From Lonepinella sp042485795 (lineage in GTDB: Bacteria > Pseudomonadota > Gammaproteobacteria > Enterobacterales > Pasteurellaceae): a DNA stretch of 64,000 nt. Of the stretch, positions 41,364 to 50,340 are shown piece after piece. The stretch is from the NCBI RefSeq assembly GCF_042485795.1, contig NZ_CP169368.1, positions 1,736,001 through 1,800,000 on the forward strand, in the 5' to 3' direction. How positions within the stretch are numbered: position 1 is the stretch's first letter; every line of letters begins with the position of its first letter. Made by a program: the position numbers and the translations under genes. A model generated the notes under the pieces. That model was not told where the DNA came from, did not search any database, and saw nothing but the letters and a program-made list of their open reading frames with translations.

Positions 41364-43523
41364 ATGAAAAAACTTTTCGCCACTACTGGACGTGGTTTTG
41401 AAGAATTGCTGAAAGTCGAACTCACCGATCTTGGTGCAACTGAATGTCAAGTGGCACAAGGTGGTGTGCATTTTATGGCGGACGATGAAACCCAGTACAA
41501 GGTACTATTGTGGTCGCGGCTCGCCTCTCGGGTGTTATTGCCATTGGCACAAAGTAAGATTTACAGTGATTTAGATCTCTATTCCACCGTATTATCGCAA
41601 GACTGGCTATCGCATTTTGATGAAAGATCCCGATTTTTAGTGGATTTTAACGGCACAAACCAAGAAATTCGCCACACACAATTCGGTGCAATGCGAGTTA
41701 AAGACGGTATTGTCGATTATTTTGAGCGACAAGGTCGTCGTCGTCCTGATGTGGATAAGGACAACCCTGATATTCGGATTCATGCCTATTTAAATCGTGA
41801 GAATTTTATTCTTTCGCTCGATTTAAGCGGTGATGCCTTACATTTACGTGGCTATCGAGAGGAAACTGGTGTTGCTCCATTACGTGAAACCTTAGCCGCC
41901 GCAATCGTATTACGTTCAGGCTGGAAAGTGGGAACACCCTTGGTAGATCCGATGTGTGGTTCAGGTACATTGTTAATTGAAGCGGCTCAAATGGAAGCTA
42001 AAATTGCACCGCAGTTACACCGTATGCACTGGGGTTTTGATTTTTGGAAAGGGCATAATCCGTCCGCATGGGAAAAGGTGAAAACAGAAGCCGTTGAATT
42101 AGCTGAAACAGAATTTAACAAAAATCCCCAACCGCATTTTTATGGCTTTGATTTAGATCACCGCGTTATTCAAAAAGCACAGCACAACGCTCAACAGGCT
42201 GGCGTAGCACATCTAATTCAATTTAAACAATCCGATATAGCAGCGTTAAGAAATCCGATCGAAAATGGTGAAAAGGGTACGGTCATCTGTAATCCCCCTT
42301 ATGGCGAACGTCTAGGCACTACACCTGCATTAATCGCCTTGTATTCTGTATTCGGACAACGTTTAAAACAACAATTTGGCGGTTGGAATGCGTCTATTTT
42401 TAGTTCAGAACAAGGGTTATTAGATTGTTTACGTTTGCGTTCACATCGTCAATTTAAGGCAAAAAATGGTCCATTAGATTGTGTACAAAAAAATTATCAA
42501 ATTTCTGACCGCAGTTTAGCTGAACCAGAACAAAATGCTGAACAAAGTGCGGTGCAAAATTTGGCATTTTCAACCAATAATAATGTGGCTATTGATTTTG
42601 CCAATCGCTTACAAAAAAATATCAAAAAAATTGAAAAATGGGCGAATCAACAGGGATTACAAGCCTATCGCTTATATGATGCAGATTTACCCGATTATAA
42701 TCTCGCCGTAGATCGTTATGCAGATCACATTGTGGTGCAAGAATACGCTCCACCAAAAAATATTGATGAAAATAAAGCTCGCCAACGTTTACTTGATGCA
42801 GTAACGGCAACCCTTGCAGTCACAGGTATTGGAACCAATAAATTGATTTTAAAAGTTCGCCAAAAGCAAAAAGGCAAAAATCAATATGAGAAATTAGCCA
42901 ACAAAGGCGAGTATTTTTATGTAGAAGAATACGGTGCAAAATTGTGGGTAAATCTGACCGATTATTTGGATACAGGATTATTTTTGGATCACCGTTTAAC
43001 GCGTAAAATGCTAGGCGAAATGGCAAAAGGCAAAGATTTCTTAAATTTATTTGCTTATACAGGCTCTGCGACTATTCATGCTGCATTAGGTGGTGCCAAA
43101 TCAACCACCACCGTGGATATGTCAAACACCTATTTAAACTGGGCAGAACAGAACTTAATTTTAAATGATTTAGATGCTAAACAGCACCATTTAATTCAGG
43201 CAGATTGTTTACAATGGCTAGAAAAATGCGATCGGCAATTTGATTTGATTTTTGTGGATCCACCGACATTTTCAAATTCAAAACGCATGGAAGACAGTTG
43301 GGACGTACAACGCGATCATATTAAATTAATGCAAAATCTTAAACGGATTTTACGCCCAAATGGCACCATTGTTTTTTCCAACAATAAACGTGGCTTTAAA
43401 ATGGATTTTGAGAGTTTAGCGGAACTGGGACTAAGTGCGATGGAAATTTCAAACAAAACCTTGCCGTTAGATTTTGAACGGAATAAGCAGATTCATAATT
43501 GTTGGGTATTGAGTGTTGTGTAA
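41364..43523 (+). CDS. rlmL: Bifunctional 23S rRNA methyltransferase RlmKL (m2G2445 / m7G2069)
   Basis: A 719-residue fusion enzyme. The N-terminal THUMP domain (about residues 45-155) and the RlmL half contain DPMCGSGTLLIEAA (about 194) and CNPPYGERLG (about 310), methylating G2445. The C-terminal RlmK half contains LNLFAYTGSATIHAA (about 556) and VDPPTFSNSKRM (about 632), methylating G2069. The linker near 390-400 contains an uptake signal in its coding sequence (near 42545). Length matches the fused gamma-proteobacterial form. Its 3' end abuts a half copy of the large palindromic repeat. Confidence 0.96.
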   Translation: MKKLFATTGRGFEELLKVELTDLGATECQVAQGGVHFMADDETQYKVLLWSRLASRVLLPLAQSKIYSDLDLYSTVLSQDWLSHFDERSRFLVDFNGTNQEIRHTQFGAMRVKDGIVDYFERQGRRRPDVDKDNPDIRIHAYLNRENFILSLDLSGDALHLRGYREETGVAPLRETLAAAIVLRSGWKVGTPLVDPMCGSGTLLIEAAQMEAKIAPQLHRMHWGFDFWKGHNPSAWEKVKTEAVELAETEFNKNPQPHFYGFDLDHRVIQKAQHNAQQAGVAHLIQFKQSDIAALRNPIENGEKGTVICNPPYGERLGTTPALIALYSVFGQRLKQQFGGWNASIFSSEQGLLDCLRLRSHRQFKAKNGPLDCVQKNYQISDRSLAEPEQNAEQSAVQNLAFSTNNNVAIDFANRLQKNIKKIEKWANQQGLQAYRLYDADLPDYNLAVDRYADHIVVQEYAPPKNIDENKARQRLLDAVTATLAVTGIGTNKLILKVRQKQKGKNQYEKLANKGEYFYVEEYGAKLWVNLTDYLDTGLFLDHRLTRKMLGEMAKGKDFLNLFAYTGSATIHAALGGAKSTTTVDMSNTYLNWAEQNLILNDLDAKQHHLIQADCLQWLEKCDRQFDLIFVDPPTFSNSKRMEDSWDVQRDHIKLMQNLKRILRPNGTIVFSNNKRGFKMDFESLAELGLSAMEISNKTLPLDFERNKQIHNCWVLSVV

Positions 43524-43525
43524 TC

Positions 43526-43714
43526 CCCCGTCTGAACCGCCTGAGCGTTTTGGTATTTTTAGCTAAATTTTGCATGTCTGAGCGAAGCGAGTTCAAAATT
43601 TAGCGTTAAGAAAATACCAAATAAGCGAAGAAAAGCGGTGAAGTCGGGGCGTGTTTTCTTTTGCCTACTTTTCTTTGCACGAGCAAAGAAAAGTATGGTC
43701 GCCATCGGCGAAAT
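43526..43714 (+). repeat. Large palindromic repeat, half copy (half B only)
   Basis: About 190 bases matching the half B end of the element beside tldD: CCGTCTGAACCGCCTGAGCG, a long palindrome at 43550-43620 (TTGGTATTTT and CTAAATTTTG with complements), then ACTTTTCTTTGC-ACGA-GCAAAGAAAAGT (43667-43694) and CGCC-AT-CGGCG. Half A and the middle part are absent. It lies between rlmL and the IS256-family insertion; before that insertion it would have been in the convergent rlmL-grpE gap. Confidence 0.82.
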
Positions 43715-43738
43715 ACGATCGAAAAGTAAAGACTACGC

Positions 43739-44919
43739 GAGCCTATACCAAAATTTGTGTAAATACCTGTTTCTGAGATAATAACCAAAAACAGGTATTT
43801 TCATTATGAATGAACAACAAATTAAATTATTAGCGAATGAATTAGCTAAAAACCTCAAAACGCCAGAAGATCTCAATCAGCTTTCTCGCGTGCTGAAAAA
43901 AATCACCGTGGAAGCCGCTCTCAATACTGAGCTTACCGAACATTTCGGTTATAAGAAAAATCAAACTCGCATTACGGGTATGGATGAGCAAATCATTGCC
44001 TTATATGCCAAAGGGTTAAGTAATCAAGAGATTGTTGATTCGTTTAAGGAATTTTATGATGCCGATGTTTCACCTAGCCTAATTTCTCGGGTGACTGATT
44101 CAGTCAAAGAACGCATTATTGAGTGGCAAAATGAACCCCTTAACGCGGTGTATGCCATTGTTTATTTGGATTGTATCGTGGTGAAAGTTCGCCAAGATGG
44201 TCGGATTATCAATAAATCGGTTTTTGTCGCTTTGGGCGTGAATCTGGAGGGACGCAAAGAGCTGTTAGGGCTGTGGATCGCCGAAAATGAAGGGGCAAAA
44301 TTTTGGTTAAACGTACTAACCGAGCTTAAAAATCGTGGCGTACAGGATATTCTGATTGCTTGCATTGATGGTTTAAAAGGCTTTCCTGATGCGATTAATA
44401 CGGTCTTTCCTGAAACGAAAATTCAGCTTTGTATCGTGCATATGGTTCGTAATAGTTTGAAATATGTCACTTGGAAAGATTACAAAGCCGTGACAGGGGA
44501 TTTAAAGCTGATTTATCAAGCACCTACGGAACAGGTCGCCCTACAGGCACTGGCTAATTTTGAGCAAAAATGGCAAGCAAAATACCCATTAATCGCCAAA
44601 AGCTGGCAGAATCATTGGGCGAATTTAGCCACGATTTTCAGCTATCCTGACGATATTCGCAAGGCAATTTACACGACAAATGCGATAGAATCGTTAAATA
44701 GCGTGATTCGACGAGTGATTAAAAAACGAAATGTCTTCCCGACAGACGAATCCGTGATTAAAATAGTCTGGCTTGCGATTAAAGATGCGTCTAAAAAATG
44801 GTCAATGCCAATCCGAAATTGGCGAGTGGCATTGAACCATTTTGTGCTAGAATTTGGTGATCGTTTAAGCGATCACCTTTAAATGAAATTGGTGTTTACA
44901 CAAAATATGGGATAGGCTC
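43739..44919 (+). mobile_element. IS256-family insertion sequence with 8-bp target duplication
   Basis: A 1181-bp element. The inverted ends are GAGCCTATACCAAAATTTGT at the left and the complement of GAGCCTATCCCATATTTTGT at the right. The flanking 8-mer GACTACGC is duplicated exactly at 43731-43738 and 44920-44927. The target includes the grpE stop codon, which is preserved. One transposase gene is inside. The intact duplication indicates simple transposition and no later rearrangement. Confidence 0.95.
43806..44882 (+). CDS. IS256-family transposase with internal deletion
   Basis: A 358-residue mutator-type transposase. The DDE residues are present: D122 (IVYLDCIVVKVR), D188 (IACIDGLKGFP) and E295 (TTNAIESLNSVIR), with the CxxH motif LCIVHMVRNS. 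Family members are usually about 400 residues. Here the N-terminal TELTEHFGY (ending at residue 49) joins directly to KKNQTRITGMDEQ, where relatives carry about 45 more residues including the GNSRNG...ETPRDR segment. This looks like a clean in-frame deletion of a DNA-binding part, so activity is doubtful. Confidence 0.9.
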   Translation: MNEQQIKLLANELAKNLKTPEDLNQLSRVLKKITVEAALNTELTEHFGYKKNQTRITGMDEQIIALYAKGLSNQEIVDSFKEFYDADVSPSLISRVTDSVKERIIEWQNEPLNAVYAIVYLDCIVVKVRQDGRIINKSVFVALGVNLEGRKELLGLWIAENEGAKFWLNVLTELKNRGVQDILIACIDGLKGFPDAINTVFPETKIQLCIVHMVRNSLKYVTWKDYKAVTGDLKLIYQAPTEQVALQALANFEQKWQAKYPLIAKSWQNHWANLATIFSYPDDIRKAIYTTNAIESLNSVIRRVIKKRNVFPTDESVIKIVWLAIKDASKKWSMPIRNWRVALNHFVLEFGDRLSDHL

Positions 44920-44921
44920 GA

Positions 44922-45524
44922 CTACGCTGCCACCATAACCATAGCAGGACGAATCACCCGACTATTCAACAAATACCCTTTCTGTAACACCACGGTAATT
45001 TGATTGGTTGCAAACCCTTCGGTCGGTTGCATTGAAATAGCTTGATGCAGTTCTGGATTAAAGGTTTCCCCAACTACTCCCACTGGTTCAATACCAAAAC
45101 GAGCTACGGTCGCTAATAAATCTTTTAAAGTTAATTCTACACCGTCAAATAAGCCCTTAACACATTCATCTTCTTTATTTGCAGGGGTAGTTAATGCTCG
45201 CTCAAGGTTGTCAATGGTATTCAAAATTTCTTTAGAAAATTTTTCTAAGGCAAATTTATGGGCTTTTTCCACATCTTGCTCGGCACGGCGGCGGACATTT
45301 TCCATTTCTGCTCTAGCTCGCAATAGGCTTTCTTGCTCTTTTTGACTAGCTTCCACTAGTTGCTGTTCTAGTTCTTGCACACGTAAAATAGCTTCTTCTA
45401 GGGCATCTATTTCTTCATTTGCTGTGGTGTCATCAACATTTTCTGTTGATTCAACTTGCTCCATTTGTTCCTGTGCTTCTTCTGTTACCACTTCTTCTGC
45501 TTGCTGTTTTTCTTGTTCTGCCAT
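44922..45524 (-). CDS. grpE: GrpE nucleotide exchange factor
   Basis: A 200-residue co-chaperone that releases ADP from DnaK. The N-terminal 35 residues are acidic and disordered, then a long coiled coil (about 40-95, with LLRARAEMENVRRRAEQDVEKAHKFALEKF), then the beta-domain with GVELTLKDLL, FNPELHQAISM and GYLLNSRVIRPAMVMV. The stop codon lies within the 8-bp target duplication of the adjacent IS256-type element but is preserved, so the protein appears complete. The gene sits with nadK and recN, the usual gamma-proteobacterial neighbours. Confidence 0.95.
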   Translation of the reverse strand: MAEQEKQQAEEVVTEEAQEQMEQVESTENVDDTTANEEIDALEEAILRVQELEQQLVEASQKEQESLLRARAEMENVRRRAEQDVEKAHKFALEKFSKEILNTIDNLERALTTPANKEDECVKGLFDGVELTLKDLLATVARFGIEPVGVVGETFNPELHQAISMQPTEGFATNQITVVLQKGYLLNSRVIRPAMVMVAA

Positions 45525-45571
45525 TATTTTTACTCCATAAAATAGTATAAAATCTTAATGAATGGTTAAGC

Positions 45572-45600
45572 ATTGTAGCAAAGGAATCATTAAATGTTAA
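45572..45600 (-). promoter_or_regulatory. Candidate grpE promoter
   Basis: On the minus strand TTAACA and TACAAT are separated by exactly 17 bases, about 50 bases upstream of grpE. It is a good vegetative sigma-70 match. I did not find a clear heat-shock sigma-32 promoter here. Confidence 0.5.
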
Positions 45601-45675
45601 TCTTTACACTTTGCTCCAATGCCATTTTCAATGTAATATAAAGGCGTTTTTTTCAAATTCAAGTTGTGACTAATC

Positions 45676-46587
45676 ATGGAACTCATCAACAATAATATAA
45701 ATCCGCTACATAAATCTTTTAAAACCATTGCTCTAGTCGGTCGTCCACGAAATGATATGACCTTGCAAATGCACAAAAATATCTTTTTATGGCTACAAGA
45801 AAAAGGCTATACCATATTAGTGGAAAATGAAATCGGTCATGCCTTAGAACTTCCTCCAGAGCAAATTGCCTCACTTGAACAAATCGGCAAACAAGCCCAA
45901 CTCGCCATTGTGATCGGAGGTGATGGTAATATGCTAGGGCGAGCTAGAATTTTATCCAAATATGATATTCTTTTAATCGGGATTAACCGTGGTAATTTAG
46001 GCTTTTTAACCGATATTGACCCCAAAAATGCTTATGCCCAATTACAGGCTTGCTTAGACGGTGAATTTTTTGTCGAAGAACGTTTCTTACTAGATGTTAA
46101 TATTGAACATAATGGTGCCGTTCTCACCACTGGTAATGCAATTAATGAAGCCGTGATCCACCCATCTCAAATTGCCCACATGATTGATTTTCATGTTTAT
46201 ATTAATGATAAATTTGCCTTTTCACAACGTTCAGATGGCTTGATTATTGCAACACCAACTGGTTCAACTGCCTATTCTCTTTCTGCGGGTGGTCCGATTT
46301 TGACACCAAATTTAAATGCGATTACTTTGGTTCCTATGTACCCCCATACCCTATCATCACGTCCTTTAGTTATTGATGGTGACAGCAAAATCTCACTCCG
46401 TTTCGCAGATTACACAGCCCCACAACTCACAGTAAGCTGTGATAGCCAATTAGCTTTAAACCTGAACAGTGATGATATTGTTACAGTACAAAAAAGTCCT
46501 TATAAATTGCGTTTACTTCATTTACATAATTACAATTATTACAATGTATTAAGCTCAAAATTAGGCTGGCTTAAAAAACTTTTCTAA
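45676..46587 (+). CDS. nadK: NAD kinase
   Basis: A 303-residue NAD kinase that makes NADP. The catalytic GGDGN motif is at residues 81-85, and the conserved TPTGSTAYSLSAGGPI near residue 195 forms the NAD site, followed by MYPHTLSSRPLVI. Length is close to E. coli NadK. It is divergent from grpE and lies 74 bases upstream of recN. Confidence 0.96.
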   Translation: MELINNNINPLHKSFKTIALVGRPRNDMTLQMHKNIFLWLQEKGYTILVENEIGHALELPPEQIASLEQIGKQAQLAIVIGGDGNMLGRARILSKYDILLIGINRGNLGFLTDIDPKNAYAQLQACLDGEFFVEERFLLDVNIEHNGAVLTTGNAINEAVIHPSQIAHMIDFHVYINDKFAFSQRSDGLIIATPTGSTAYSLSAGGPILTPNLNAITLVPMYPHTLSSRPLVIDGDSKISLRFADYTAPQLTVSCDSQLALNLNSDDIVTVQKSPYKLRLLHLHNYNYYNVLSSKLGWLKKLF

Positions 46588-46603
46588 AAACTGTAAAAAA
46601 ATC

Positions 46604-46651
46604 CTTTACTGTATATTTGTTATGCTTTATACTACATTCCATACAGTAAAG
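46604..46651. promoter_or_regulatory. Candidate SOS operator region upstream of recN
   Basis: CTTTACTGTAT (46604-46614) and ATACAGTAAAG (46641-46651) are exact complements separated by 26 bases. Each carries a LexA-type half (TACTGTAT and its complement), as in SOS boxes, but neither half has a good partner at the normal eight-base spacing. recN is LexA-controlled in many gamma-proteobacteria. The right half overlaps the ribosome site AAAGGAG. Confidence 0.45.
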
Positions 46652-46661
46652 GAGATTTTTT

Positions 46662-48338
46662 ATGCTTACTCAACTCACCATTAATAATTTTGCTATTGTC
46701 CGTCATTTAGATATTGAATTAGCTCAAGGGATGTCTGTTATCACTGGGGAAACTGGTGCGGGTAAGTCTATTGCCATAGATGCTTTAGGTATTTGTTTAG
46801 GACAACGTACTGAGCTTTCCATGTTACGAGAAGGACAAGAGCGAGCTGATGTTTGTGCAACTTTTCAAATTGCCCCTCAAAGTCCAGCTTCAAACTGGTT
46901 AAAACAGCAAGAATTAGAAGATCAAGACAATCCTGAAAACTGTATTTTACGCCGAATTATTAATCAAGAAGGACGTTCCAAAGCCTTTATTAACAGTACA
47001 CCTGTTTCTGTTGCCCAATTAAAAGAACTGGGAGAACATTTAATTCATATTAATGGTCAACATGCCTCACAATTATTATTAAAACCCGAATTTCAGTTAC
47101 ACACCTTAGATACATTTTGTTCACACGCTCATTTGCTTACTCAGATGAAAACTGATTATCAACAATGGAAATCACTACAACAGCAAGTGGCAGAGTTTAA
47201 ACAAAAATGTGCAGAAAACGAAGCCAGAAAGCAATTATTACAATATCAAGTAGATGAATTAGATGAATTTAATCTACAAGAAGATGAATTTGAACAATTA
47301 GAAGACGATCATAAACGACTTTCTAGCAGTGAAGAATTAACCTCACTTTCGCAATCTTTACAAGGTATTTTAAGCGAAAACGATACTGTCAGTGCCGATA
47401 GCCTACTCTACCGAGCCACACAATACGTAGATGAATTAGCCGATCTCGATCCACGTTATGCCGATATTCAAACTATGTTACAAGATGCGTTAATTCAGGT
47501 ACAAGAAGCTAGTAGTGAAGTACAACGCCTCTCTTCTGATATTGAACAAGATCCCTATCTATTAGAAGAAATTGAACAACGCATGAGTCAGGCTATTCAT
47601 TTGGCGAAAAAGCATTATATTTCGCCAGAAAATTTAGTCAAATTTCACCGCAGTTTAAAGGCAGAACTTGAGCAATTAATCAATTATTCGGAAAGTGAAG
47701 ATGAATTAATTAAACAAGAAAAACTAGCATTTAACCAAATGCAGGCTACCGCAATGGCACTACATCAAAGTCGTGAAACTGGGGCAGCCAAATTAGCCGA
47801 TCAGGTGACTAAATCCATTAAACAATTAGCTATGGAAAATGCTCAATTTTTTATTAAATTATCCACAGACTACAGTAAAGTAGGTATAAATGGTGCCGAT
47901 AGTATTCAATTTAATCTACAAAGTAATTTAGGGCAATCCCCTCAATCTTTGGCAAAAACTGCATCAGGTGGAGAATTATCTCGCATTGCTTTAGCTATTC
48001 AGGTACTCACATCTGATAAAAGTGCGATTCCAACTCTGATTTTTGATGAAATTGATGTAGGAATTAGCGGTGCAACTGCCAGCGTAGTTGGGAAACTACT
48101 ACGCCGTTTAGGCACAAAATGTCAGGTATTATGCGTAACTCACTTACCACAAGTTGCCAGTTATGGTAATCATCATTTTGTGGTAGAAAAATTCACGGTG
48201 GACGAAAAAACAGAAACAAAAATGACCGCACTTTCTGCTCAACAACGAGTAAAAGCATTAGCCAAATTGCTCGGCGGTAGCAAAATTACCGATACGGCAT
48301 TAGCAAATGCTCAGGAAATGTTGGATTTAGCAAGTTAA
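46662..48338 (+). CDS. recN: DNA repair protein RecN
   Basis: A 558-residue SMC-like ATPase that acts early in double-strand break repair. Walker A GETGAGKS is at residues 29-36; a long coiled coil spans about 155-370; the signature ASGGELSRIALAIQ (about 430) and Walker B TLIFDEIDVGISG (about 457) follow. One uptake signal lies near 48226 and a related variant near 48012. The upstream region contains LexA-like halves. Length and motifs leave little doubt. Confidence 0.96.
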   Translation: MLTQLTINNFAIVRHLDIELAQGMSVITGETGAGKSIAIDALGICLGQRTELSMLREGQERADVCATFQIAPQSPASNWLKQQELEDQDNPENCILRRIINQEGRSKAFINSTPVSVAQLKELGEHLIHINGQHASQLLLKPEFQLHTLDTFCSHAHLLTQMKTDYQQWKSLQQQVAEFKQKCAENEARKQLLQYQVDELDEFNLQEDEFEQLEDDHKRLSSSEELTSLSQSLQGILSENDTVSADSLLYRATQYVDELADLDPRYADIQTMLQDALIQVQEASSEVQRLSSDIEQDPYLLEEIEQRMSQAIHLAKKHYISPENLVKFHRSLKAELEQLINYSESEDELIKQEKLAFNQMQATAMALHQSRETGAAKLADQVTKSIKQLAMENAQFFIKLSTDYSKVGINGADSIQFNLQSNLGQSPQSLAKTASGGELSRIALAIQVLTSDKSAIPTLIFDEIDVGISGATASVVGKLLRRLGTKCQVLCVTHLPQVASYGNHHFVVEKFTVDEKTETKMTALSAQQRVKALAKLLGGSKITDTALANAQEMLDLAS

Positions 48339-48353
48339 GGATAGCTTAAATCG

Positions 48354-48402
48354 CCCCGTGCTTACGTACGGGGTTAAAATATAAATATCGCTACCCTGTA
48401 GC
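48354..48402 (+). repeat. Small two-hairpin repeat after recN
   Basis: CCCCGTGC-TTAC-GTACGGGG (48354-48373, one G-U), a TTAAAATATAAAT spacer, then GCTAC-CCT-GTAGC (48390-48402). A further, degraded inverted half follows to about 48450 (ATCGTTACCATGCTTAACCT). It lies in the 212-base gap between recN and yciC. Confidence 0.72.
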
Positions 48403-48550
48403 TTTCAACATAACTCAAGATGTAAAGTATCGTTACCATGCTTAACCTCAAACTATTTTAATAAAAATCAATTCCGAACTTTTTTATACATTTATTCATA
48501 AAATCGGTATAATCACGCATAGAATTTGTGATGTACTAAAAGGAAAGATA

Positions 48551-49315
48551 ATGCCTATTAATTTTACTCAACTGTTTAAAGACAGTTGGCATTTTTTACA
48601 AAATGAACGAAAATTTGCTTTCTCATTTGTCACTATTTTTGTCCTTGCTTCTGCTGGATTTGGACTGCTACAGCAAGTCCTCTTTCCTGTCGTGGAAAAT
48701 ATAGAAGCACTTAGCGAAGAACAGCAAATGAATATATTACTGCAACAAAGCGGTGATTTAAGCTATTTATGGTTTACCTTAGCCAAAGGTTTAACTACGC
48801 TATTTATTGTGTACTGGGGAACCATGACAGTACATCAGATTAGTCAACGTCAATATCAGGGCTTAACAAAAACCGCTGGCATCACCTTTAACCGCTTACT
48901 TGGCATCATTTTACTCACTGTACTTTGTTTTCTTCCTTTTTTTATCGGTGCTATAGGTACTATTGCTGGTGTGTTAAGCCAATCATCAATATCATTCATC
49001 AGCCTTTTCTTAATGATTTCAGGGATTTTTATTTTAATTCGTCTATGTTTATCGCCTGTTCGTTACTTACTTAATCATGAATCTATAAAAAGTGCGGTGC
49101 AAAATACCTTAATTTCTGCCAAAGGACGTACAGCAGTACTCTTTTTCTATTGCACCATCAGCTATTTATTTTTCTCATTACTCGGTTTGCAACTGGCAAT
49201 GCTAGCACAAAATATGCTATTAACTATCGTTGCATTAGTGATTATGTCATTCATCAACGTTTTTTCTATAGTGTTTACCTATCGCTTTTATACCGTATTT
49301 AATCAACAGGCATAA
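48551..49315 (+). CDS. YciC-like UPF0259 membrane protein
   Basis: A 254-residue protein with about six transmembrane segments and no catalytic motif. Its place directly upstream of yciB, yciA and yciI, and its length, fit the YciC/UPF0259 family; sequence resemblance to E. coli YciC (residues near the start FKDSWHF, typical of the group) is modest. Function unknown. An uptake signal lies near 49090, in its coding sequence. It is separated from yciB by a single base. Confidence 0.72.
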   Translation: MPINFTQLFKDSWHFLQNERKFAFSFVTIFVLASAGFGLLQQVLFPVVENIEALSEEQQMNILLQQSGDLSYLWFTLAKGLTTLFIVYWGTMTVHQISQRQYQGLTKTAGITFNRLLGIILLTVLCFLPFFIGAIGTIAGVLSQSSISFISLFLMISGIFILIRLCLSPVRYLLNHESIKSAVQNTLISAKGRTAVLFFYCTISYLFFSLLGLQLAMLAQNMLLTIVALVIMSFINVFSIVFTYRFYTVFNQQA

Positions 49316-49316
49316 T

Positions 49317-49853
49317 ATGAAACAGATTTTAGAACTTATCCCCTTAATTTTATTCTTTGTCGTCTATAAACTAGCAGGGGTGCGAGAAGCCTCAGTTACT
49401 CTCGTCATTGCCACTATTTTGCAGATGATTATTTTAAAATGGAAATATGGCAAAATAGAAAAACAACAAATTGTCATGGGATGTGCAGTGGTTATTTTTG
49501 GTTTACTCACTGCTTATTTTAATGAAATCAAATATCTACAATGGAAAGTCACGATTGTTTATGGGTTATTTGCATTCATCTTATTGGTTGGACAATTTGT
49601 GTTTAAAACCCCTCTCATTCAAAAATTATTAGGTAAAGAAATCGAATTACCCAACACAGTCTGGCATAATCTTAATCTAGCTTGGGCAATATTTTTTATC
49701 CTTTGCATGTTAGTCAATATTTATATTAGCCAATGTTTTTCAGAAGAAATTTGGGTCGAATTCAAAGCTTTTGGCATTTTAGCTATGACATTTGTTGCCA
49801 CTATCGGCACTGGCATTTATATTTATCGTTATCTACCGAAAGACAAGGAGTGA
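49317..49853 (+). CDS. yciB: YciB (IspZ) inner-membrane protein
   Basis: A 178-residue protein with about five membrane segments, starting MKQILELIPLILFFVVYKLAGV as in the YciB/septation protein A family. It is linked to envelope maintenance and to contacts with the elongation and division machinery in E. coli; the molecular role is not settled. The conserved WHNLNLAWAIFFILCMLVNIYI segment near the C-terminus is present. It lies in the operon yciC-yciB-yciA-yciI. Confidence 0.93.
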   Translation: MKQILELIPLILFFVVYKLAGVREASVTLVIATILQMIILKWKYGKIEKQQIVMGCAVVIFGLLTAYFNEIKYLQWKVTIVYGLFAFILLVGQFVFKTPLIQKLLGKEIELPNTVWHNLNLAWAIFFILCMLVNIYISQCFSEEIWVEFKAFGILAMTFVATIGTGIYIYRYLPKDKE

Positions 49854-49856
49854 TTT

Positions 49857-50318
49857 ATGAGCTGTACTATTATAACCGAAAAAACTGAACAAATTGAAAA
49901 TCGCCAATCCAAAGGCACATTATTATTACGCACCCTTGCCATGCCGTCTGACACCAATGCAAACGGAGATATTTTTGGTGGCTGGATTATGTCACAAATG
50001 GATATGGGAGGTGCAATTTTAGCCAAAGAAATTGCCAAAGGTCGTGTAGTGACGGTTTGTGTTGATAAAATGAGCTTTTTACGCCCAATATCAGTGGGTG
50101 ATGTCGTTTGTTGCTATGGTCAATTAGTCAAAGTAGGTCGAACTTCTATGCAAGTGAAAGTCGAAGTTTGGATTAAAAAAGTTTATCAAGGTTTACGTGA
50201 TCGTTATTGTGTCACCGAAGCCCTATTTACTTATGTTGCTATTGATAAAGAGGGGAAACCTAGAGCCATACCAAAAGAAGATAACCCCGAATTAGAGCAA
50301 GCACTTGCTTTAATTTAA
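49857..50318 (+). CDS. yciA: YciA acyl-CoA thioesterase
   Basis: A 153-residue hot-dog-fold thioesterase that hydrolyses a broad range of acyl-CoAs. The family signature TLAMPSDTNANGDIFGGWIMSQMDMGGA (about residues 27-54) includes the catalytic Asp, and VDKMSFLRPISVGDVV follows. The H. influenzae homologue has been studied structurally. It starts three bases after yciB and is followed by yciI. Confidence 0.94.
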   Translation: MSCTIITEKTEQIENRQSKGTLLLRTLAMPSDTNANGDIFGGWIMSQMDMGGAILAKEIAKGRVVTVCVDKMSFLRPISVGDVVCCYGQLVKVGRTSMQVKVEVWIKKVYQGLRDRYCVTEALFTYVAIDKEGKPRAIPKEDNPELEQALALI

Positions 50319-50340
50319 TAACAATAAACAGGAGTTTTAT

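Noticed and set aside
45525..45675. Heat-shock (sigma-32) promoter for grpE
   Set aside because: No CTTGAAA plus CCCCAT pair at proper spacing was found; a sigma-70-like promoter is better supported.
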